NCBI GenBank assembly: GCA_933228895.1
Contig: OW121851.1
Location: 114,535,271 to 114,599,270, forward strand
Length of the DNA stretch: 64,000 nt
Source of the DNA: Platycnemis pennipes
Taxonomy: Eukaryota > Arthropoda > Insecta > Odonata > Platycnemididae
Direction: 5' to 3'
Under the pieces are notes generated by a model. The model worked only from the letters and a program-made list of their open reading frames with translations, was not told the origin of the DNA and ran no database searches. The translations under genes and the position numbers were made by a program. Positions 57,746 to 64,000 of this stretch are shown in pieces; positions within the stretch are counted from its first letter, which is position 1; every line of letters starts with the position of its first letter.

Positions 57746-58234
57746 CCCCCGCTTGCAAAGTTACGATGCTGAAAGCGTAATATGCGTTCATATAAAGTAC
57801 GTTATGAATCACAGGCCATAAAGTCCAGTGTCATTGGCGATGGCCCAACAAACATTTCCGTCTACGTAACATGAATCTGAAGAAGAAAATGGGTCAAAAA
57901 TTTAATTTTCTTTACTTCTCAGAGTTTAACAACCGCCCTCACTCCATAAGCTATATTTCATGTCTAACCGAGGGAACAACTCCTTACCGTACTGCGAATC
58001 AGAACAAGGCCGCCTCCCCTCCTACCTATTTTCCACGTGTATTCAACACCACCTCCCACGAGTCAAGAACTATGTACCGTGAAATTAAATCCACTTCACA
58101 TTCTTTGTGTATGGGGAAAGAGGCCTTCACGTTTAAAAAATATGGCATTCTACCTTTCATCATCTTCATAAATTTTCGTCACCGCAAGAGACAGAATTAG
58201 GACAGCCATTGAAAACTCACATGGAAATTGGGAA
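57746..58234. other. Unassigned DNA
   Basis: The frame 57871-58200 (plus, 109 residues) has no motif and AT-rich composition; not called. Confidence 0.35.
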
Positions 58235-58450
58235 GAAATCGTGGCTTAGAACATCGATCTCTCATCCCTAGTGCCTGGGTTCAAATTCCAGTAGTGGCCG
58301 AGATTTTCATTCGTAATTTCTTTCCCATCTAAGTTTTCTTTGGAGAGAGTTTCCAGTTCAGTACTCTGCCCGTCGGATTGGACATTTAACGGAAGGTCAG
58401 TTGTCATTTTTCGTTAAGAACATTCCTCAATTGCATAAAAAATCCCTAAT
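58235..58450 (+). mobile_element. tRNA-derived SINE, copy 10
   Basis: Head GTGGCTTAGAACATCGATCT (58242-58261), B box TGCCTGGGTTCAAATTCCAG (58271-58290), body GTGGCCGAGATTTTCATTCG, AGTTCAGTACTCTGCCCGTC, GGATTGGACATTTAACGG and TTTTTCGTTAAGAACATTCC. All family blocks are present in order, which makes this the most complete plus-strand member. Confidence 0.7.
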
Positions 58451-58585
58451 ATATCCAATTACTCAACTGCCTCCAAATAGAGGAAATGATATTAGCAGTC
58501 TGTTCCCCCCCTCCTCCTCCTCTCCCGAGATTAACAACCTATATTCCTATCTTGCTAAAAAAAAAAAAACTAATTTGAGATGAGT

Positions 58586-59365
58586 ATTTTTTGCGGATGA
58601 CCAAGCGCTTGTCAGCCAGTCAGCCCGTGGCTTGCAAAAAATGCTGGATGCATTGCAGGGACAGTGCAAAAGATACGGGGTGAAGATAAACCAGAAGAAA
58701 ACGAAAGTAATGCGATTTTCAAGAAGAAAAAGGGCCAGCATAACTATAAAAGAAGGAGGTCAGAATCTAGAGCCGGTAGAGCAATTAAGCTATCAAGGCA
58801 GTGTGTTAGACGAAAAAGGGTTAGCAGCACTGAAGTGAAAATGAGAATCGCATTGGCAAAAGAAGCTTTTACTCGTAGGCGTGAACTAATGACAGGGGCA
58901 TTGAGTAGGGAAGTGAAGAAAAGACTAGTGAAAAGTTTAATATGGAGCGTTGCACTCTATGTGGCGGAAAAGTGGGATTTGCGAAGATGGAAATAGACTT
59001 AGTGTTATTGAGATGTGGGTGTGGAGAAGAATGGAGAAAGTAAAGTGGGTTGAAAGAAAGACGAACAATGAAGTGCTAGAATTGGTAGGAGAGAAAAGAA
59101 ATTTGCTAGATGAAATTAGGAGAAGACAGAAGGTGTGGATGGAAAAGATAAGAAAAGGGGATGGCGTTTTAAAAGAAGTGATGGAGGGGTTGGTTGGGTA
59201 AGCGGGGAAGAGGGAGGAGAAGAAAGTGTAACTTGGATAGAATGATGGGAGGCAGAAGGTATGAGGGGCTGAATGGGGACATCGTGTGAAATATAAGGGG
59301 AGGGAAGAATCACATGTCCATTTAGACCTACCTTTACCGGTAGAAAATTAATAATAATAATATTT
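58586..59365 (+). pseudogene. LINE C-terminal half (family 2)
   Basis: Begins at the RT catalytic box: FADDQALVSQSARGLQKMLD, then QCKRYGVKINQKKTKVMRFS and EPVEQLSYQGSVLDEKGL. After a frameshift follow STEVKMRIALAKEAFTRRRE, LVKSLIWSVALYVAEKWDLR, IEMWVWRRMEKVKWVERKTN and LDEIRRRQKVWMEKIRKGDG. This is the conserved thumb and C-terminal tail of RTE/CR1-like LINE proteins; KTKVM, SVALY.AE.W and EMW.WRRM are the landmarks. The 3' end is an (AAT)n run at 59348-59361. 5'-truncated just before FADD, with at least two frameshifts. Much better preserved than the 28.9-kb relative. Confidence 0.85.
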
Positions 59366-61067
59366 TTCGTTATATAAAAACTCTTCTCGAGGTATTCAAT
59401 GGTCTCAAATATTCAGTTCTTAAAGTATTCAATAACTGCTAACATAATCTGAGAGTTCGATAAAATATTTTCGATAAATCATGTCCTAGTGCTGGGAAAT
59501 GCACAAAAGTAGTACTAGTCATCTAAAATACATTTGAAATGCATCAATTTCACTTACAAATACTTAGTATGCACGTAGTAATAAACATATGTTTGTAGCC
59601 AAATATACACATATTAAAAATTGTGGTATTTTTCATATATTCCTGTTGGCAGTCAGTGAACTTAAACAGCAGCAAACACGAAGAATAAGGGTCAACGCTT
59701 GGTGTCGCTGACCGCAAGATAAAATCAGTCCAGATTACCTCTTTCATTGCCCCATTCCATCCCGTGCTCATGCAATGCAGGACGTCTGCCCGGCCGACGG
59801 TTGTCGTGACAAAGCGCGAGGTAAATTTCGTTAGTAGCCTATCTTGAATGTCCTCAAGAATGACAGTTTTATTGCTTGCGGAACCAATATTTTACGTCTC
59901 AGACCCATGGCACTTCATCGAGCAATACATGAATTGTTTTTGCCACGGTAGATTAGATGAGGAAATAAAATCATGTATCCTGTATCGGAATATATATCAT
60001 ATTAATTAAAATTATGTTAGATGGCTTGATAATAATTTGCGAGCCTATATCCCAATATTATTATTGCTCAAATGCTGCTCTTTCCACTTTCCTAATTTAT
60101 TTCCTCTGATTTAGTAACGAGAATTGCACTGCTCCGTAAAAAGTGACTAGATAATAACTCACTGAAGGAGTAATTAGCCTAATATCCTTTTAATTACTAC
60201 GCATAATTTTCGACGAACTTAAAAATCATCCTCTCAGTGTGCCATTTTGCTTATAATATATTGTTTCAATAAATTAACTATAGTTTAAGGCCTGCAAATT
60301 TTATTTCATGGAATAATCTGTCAGAATAAACCGCAAGATATCACAATAAAATACTACGACGGCATATTTTAAAGCCAGAAAAGGCAATGGCCACGAAAAA
60401 GGACAAAAGGTAACTTAAAAGCAGGTATCTCGGTTGCTTAACTACTCCTCCCTATTTCTGTTGGAGTGACAAACATGAAATAGTGCTTCTAGCAAGAGGT
60501 GAACAGTGAATAGAACTGTAAAATGATATCCTTCGCTCAAGACTTTTGTAAATAAGATGGACTGCTAAAAAATTTAACTTTATGTGCCAAAATTGGTTTT
60601 ACTTCCCTGAAAAATGGCCAGATGGCATGGGATCAAGGCTATTTCTTTTGTCTCTCGAGAGGAACCACACCATAAATTTCACCCCTGCAGAGGTGAGATT
60701 AATTTCGCGCTGAGCCTTGGAAAGGACGCAGGCAAATTTGCTGCGAAGAAATCCACTGAGGAAAACCGCAATTAACGTCATCACTTCCGACTCTCCCTCC
60801 AATGTATCAGACTATGCCCGTGGGTGCTATTTTCTAACTTTCGCACTTTCGATTCAAGCGAATAGCGGGATCGTTTCCCCAAAGGTCTACTCACGAGACA
60901 TATCAGATGCCAAACCTCCTCATTCCCTTCAGGTTACGGATTTGCTTTTAAATGAAGACTATAACTGACATAGAAAAAAGAGAATGATCCTCATGGCCGT
61001 TATTGATTCAGAATCTTGACAGTTAGAATCATGAGAACGGGAATAACTACCTGACGACACGAATAGT
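59366..61067. other. Unassigned AT-rich DNA
   Basis: Nothing recognised. A slightly GC-richer stretch at 60.6-60.96 kb has open frames on both strands without domains. Confidence 0.4.
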
Positions 61068-61136
61068 GTCATTAGACAACACCCCCCGCCACCCACCCTT
61101 GCGGTAGCCCGCCTGGTATTACGTAGATGTAGATTA
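61068..61136 (-). repeat. Short dispersed repeat, copy 2
   Basis: On the minus strand: ATCTACATCTACGTAATACC, then AGGCGGGCTACCGCAAGGGT and GGGTGGCGGGGGGTG, a diverged version of the 54.9-kb repeat. Confidence 0.65.
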
Positions 61137-61525
61137 ATGCGCACACTCTAGTTGCATATTGGCCTAAGGGTCGTATAAATCAGTTATGTGTAGTAATCTG
61201 GTAGGACACTTCTGATAAAATATTTCCCATTGCTTGTAATCATTAGGTTAAATGCTGAACCGACAGATTTAAAAAGCGCTCCTTTACTCGTACTATTAGA
61301 AATCTGAATATTCGTGATTACATTCATCAACATAGAGGCAAGTTTATCAGGAGGCAGTATTCATAGTTGCATTTCGGTATAAAAACTTTAGCTAATCCAA
61401 CTAACTGCTCGTATATGCATGCTTGTTCTGCTCTTTGAAGCTCTTTTAAATTGTTATAGCCCGTCTAAAGCATAGCTAATAACCCTCTTTAAGCATGATT
61501 CGTAGCGCATTTATCCTTAAGATTC
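61137..61525. other. Unassigned AT-rich DNA
   Basis: Nothing recognised. Confidence 0.4.
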
Positions 61526-61574
61526 ACTCCCTGACACACTGTGGTGGATTGCAGGGTATTATGTAGATGTAGAT
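61526..61574 (-). repeat. Short dispersed repeat, copy 3
   Basis: On the minus strand: ATCTACATCTACATAATACC, CTGCAATCCACCACAGTGTG, TCAGGG. Same family as copies 1, 4 and 5. Confidence 0.75.
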
Positions 61575-61794
61575 TAGTTTTCTCGCGTAGAAAACGTACT
61601 TTTGATGTTTTCCTAAGTGTACGAAATAAGTTCCATAGTAATGACAGTATTTTCAGCGGTATTATTGGCGTGGTGTGCAGTAATTCATCTCCTTTGTTGC
61701 TTTGAATGTTAGCGTAGGCTACCGTTAACTACGGACGTTTCCAACATTACGGATAGGCGGCCATTTGGAATAAAAGGGAATGCTAAAGAGTGGA

Positions 61795-61990
61795 AAACAA
61801 CTAGTACAGTCACTTTCGTGTCCTTTACGGAAGGTTCACTGCGGTGCACTGTTAAAAGTCCCATCTGGTGGTCAGAGTACCATACTCTTAGTACTTACAA
61901 CAAAGCATTCAAGAGGAAACCAGTATGCAAATTCTCAGCCACTGCCGGAATATGAACCCAGGCCCTCAAAATCAGTATAGTTGATAACTT
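61795..61990 (-). mobile_element. tRNA-derived SINE, copy 11
   Basis: On the minus strand: ATTTTGAGGGCCTGGGTTCA (B-box region, about 61953-61972), TATTCCGGCAGTGGCTGAGA, TGAATGCTTTGTTGTAAGTA, ACCAGATGGGACTTTTAACA (about 61852-61871) and AGTGAACCTTCCGTAAAGGA. The order matches copies 6, 7 and 10. Confidence 0.65.
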
Positions 61991-62020
61991 CAGGCTTAAC
62001 TATGTGATACCTTTTCATAA

Positions 62021-62219
62021 TGGAAAATAAAAGAATGAAACTTTGTTAGGTTCACTTTATATTTAAATAGGCACGACCCGGGTTTCATAACGTAGTTAAT
62101 CTTCAGACCATAACGTAGTTACATCTTCAGGTCTGAAGACATTACTACGTTATGAAACCTGGGTCGTGCCTATTTAAATATAAAGTGAACCTAACAAAGT
62201 TTCATTCTTTTATTTTCCA
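62021..62219. repeat. 199-bp near-perfect inverted repeat (fold-back element)
   Basis: TGGAAAATAAAAGAATGAAA at 62021-62040 is answered exactly by its reverse complement ending at 62219. Arms of about 74 bases match with one substitution (CCCGGG versus CCCAGG) and one single-base indel; the central 50 bases contain a smaller CTTCAGGTCTGAAG near-palindrome. The whole unit could fold into one long hairpin. No flanking direct repeat was seen and no coding capacity exists. It could be a MITE or two copies of one terminal repeat inserted head to head. Confidence 0.85.
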
Positions 62220-62386
62220 CCTCAATATCAAATCCAAGATCCTGAACGGCATTACAACTCTATTTCTTAAGAGAGACTTTTTTCCAATTTCCAAATCATG
62301 GATCTGACTTTTTCCATAGTACCGCCGATACATTACGTCACGCCGGAATTCATTGGGAAGGGGTTCGCCAACTATTGCAATACATT

Positions 62387-62440
62387 ATCTACATCTACAT
62401 AATACCCTGCAAGCCACCATAAAGGTGTGTGGCAGGGGAA
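62387..62440 (+). repeat. Short dispersed repeat, copy 4
   Basis: ATCTACATCTACATAATACC, CTGCAAGCCACCATAAAGGT, GTGTGGCAGGGG; identical to copy 1 over the first 40 bases. Confidence 0.8.
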
Positions 62441-62995
62441 ATGCGGTAGGGCATGTAGGATATGGCAGGGGAAGGGCATTATGAGTGAAAGGGAAGTTCA
62501 CCTTTCCATCACGTTGGGAGAAAGATACACTAAAGGGGGGTCCGGGATTGGGTCAGCTGTTAAATATACTAATGATAGGGTCCAACTTTTTGCTAAGTTG
62601 TTAGAGATACATATTATATTTAAATCAAATAATAATGCTGGTATAATTGATAATTACTGATATTAAAATAGCGTTTAAGAATAAATCAGGTATTTATAAA
62701 GTATATCCCCACTATCTCACAAAAATAGCATGGTTCCTTGGCAAGGTTACGTAAATTAGGGGTGTTGGGTGAAAGGCAAGAAGAAAATTATAATTAAAAA
62801 TTATGCTTGATTAGCCTATATGTGGTGGCATACGGGTAGGCTAATTCCTCACCAGCTGGAGATGCGCCACTTTCCGTCAACCACCACAGGTAGGCTAACC
62901 GGGTATAATATTTCATTTTCATTTTGTTCCCTTTTCCGACGTGTGGTGCAAAGGTTTTTACGGCCATTGGAGTTTTTTTCTCCCTTTAATATATT
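62441..62995. other. Unassigned DNA
   Basis: Nothing recognised. Confidence 0.35.
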
Positions 62996-63240
62996 AGAGG
63001 TCGTAGAGCTTAACCTTCCGGCACTAACTCCTGCTTCGGGTTTGTATTCCGGAATTGGACGCGAGTTTTCTATAGTAAACCGGTCCCTACTTAAGTGCTG
63101 TGTGGAGGCCACATTGAGTTCAGAACTTGGTCCTTCGGACGGGACCTTAAGCTATGGCCCCCATTGGTTGCTTTCGTTAAAAGCTGGCTAATACCGGCGC
63201 CAAGTTCCCCTCCTCCCTTCCTCCTTCCATTCTCAACTTT
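62996..63240 (+). mobile_element. tRNA-derived SINE, copy 12
   Basis: Head GAGGTCGTAGAGCTTAACCT (62998-63017), B-box-like CTTCGGGTTTGTATTCCGG (63033-63051), then GTAAACCGGTCCCTACTTAA, GTGCTGTGTGGAGGCCACAT, GAGTTCAGAACTTGGTCC, TTCGGACGGGACCTTAAGCT and GGCTAATACCGGCGCC, followed by a C/T-rich end. The 123-residue frame over it (62820-63191) is not a gene. Confidence 0.7.
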
Positions 63241-63402
63241 GGACATACGTTACCTCCCGGTATGAAGCGTCTTTAAGTGTTGTGTCAAATTCTAAAACCA
63301 CAAAGATGATAAATGCAATATTGGGGTAGGGATTCTTAGAGAGGGGATTGGGGAGAGAGGGTAGGCAAAAAGGACGTGAAAAATCAAGATTTTGTGGCAT
63401 AT

Positions 63403-63486
63403 ATCTACATCTACATTATATCCTGCAAGCCACTTCAAAGGTGTGTGGCAGGGATTGAATTCTCACCAAATATGCACTACACATCA
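63403..63486 (+). repeat. Short dispersed repeat, copy 5
   Basis: ATCTACATCTACATTATATC, CTGCAAGCCACTTCAAAGGT, GTGTGGCAGGG and TCTCACCAAATATGCACTAC. Confidence 0.8.
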
Positions 63487-64000
63487 TGCATTTAAAAGGA
63501 TTAGTATTAATATATTAGTCTAAACTGCAATATTTAAAAAGATAAAAATAGCAAACTATGGATGCAAACCCGTGTTGTTAGTTGAGTTACCTACAAGTCC
63601 TTAACAAGCCACTACCTATGCTATGGATTGAATCACTCGTATTGGACATATTTACCGCTATTCATATCCCTTATTGTACGAGGGCCCCTATGTCAGCCCC
63701 CTCCGTTTTGGTCATGCAGTGGGATAGAGAGACATCATGGCGAAGGATATGTGGGCGAAAAAGCTGTAAGCGTTTGCAAGGTCCCTCACACGAATCTCGC
63801 CCCTCACACCTATACCTCCTCCCCATTTCGGCAACTTCGATCCGAGGTGGAGACAATCGAATTAAACTGAACGAGAAAACGGTCCCAATGGTCCCATTCG
63901 GCCACGAGAGCTCCGACTCCACCCCTTCACCCCCCCCCCCCCTCCCACCCTCGCACCATCCATTCCTCCCTTGGAAAGGTGAAATCGGCGGAGTGCAAGC
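63487..64000. other. Unassigned DNA to window end
   Basis: A B-box-like GGGTTTGCATCC on the minus strand at about 63563-63574 hints at another SINE scrap. A run of 13 or so C at about 63930-63942 is a simple repeat. Nothing else recognised. Confidence 0.35.

Noticed and set aside
57871..58200. 109-residue plus-strand frame
   Set aside because: No motif, AT-rich random-like composition between two SINEs.
62820..63191. 123-residue plus-strand frame
   Set aside because: Mostly SINE copy 12; the peptide has no domain.
63925..63945. Poly-C run
   Set aside because: A simple homopolymer; length in such runs is also prone to sequencing error.

Overview
The window reads as intergenic or intronic DNA from a repeat-rich arthropod, most likely insect, nuclear genome. 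It is AT-rich, has no bacterial-style gene packing and no conserved host gene that I can name. Nearly everything recognisable is transposon-derived: a BEL/Pao LTR element, a Helitron, a Penelope-like element, several non-LTR (LINE) relics and a dispersed tRNA-derived SINE family. The species cannot be fixed from this sequence.

Layout. 1-9.7 kb: unassigned AT-rich DNA with two SINE relics (4.4-5.05 kb) and a 72-bp tandem duplication. 9.7-11.2 kb: two minus-strand LINE 3' ends. 11.8 kb: a 166-bp fold-back element between perfect 14-bp direct repeats. 12.3-16.4 kb: a weak LINE relic, an unassigned ORF with a membrane segment (14.5 kb), a 189-bp tandem duplication (15.3 kb) and a candidate core promoter plus 5' exon (16.15-16.37 kb). 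18.4 kb: a SINE. 20,477-26,016: a BEL/Pao element with two 364-bp LTRs in which I see no difference, a 5-bp target duplication, a primer-binding site and one 1491-residue Gag-Pol frame that stops inside the integrase core. 28.3-30.1 kb: SINE and LINE tails. 30.4-30.7 kb: an unassigned possible exon. 31.7-33.0 kb: a possible inverted-repeat DNA element. 41.1-45.2 kb: two LINE copies in opposite orientation flanking a 1126-bp Helitron that carries eight TATCGATA motifs. 46.8 kb: LINE relic. 48.25-49.5 kb: a 5'-truncated Penelope-like element with RT end and GIY-YIG endonuclease. 51.7-58.4 kb: a dense run of SINE copies and a jockey/CR1-like RT scrap. 58.6-59.4 kb: the 3' half of another LINE. 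61-64 kb: four copies of a short dispersed repeat, a 199-bp near-perfect hairpin and two more SINEs.

The genes do not form a pathway; the window is a layered record of insertions. The BEL element is the youngest (no visible LTR differences, perfect target duplication, open frame), the Helitron, PLE and LINEs are decayed, and the SINEs vary widely in age. Points most worth a second look are the recent BEL copy without a complete integrase, the Helitron's TATCGATA-rich 244-bp repeat array, and the SINE family. Identifications rest on motif reading by eye, since no database search was possible.
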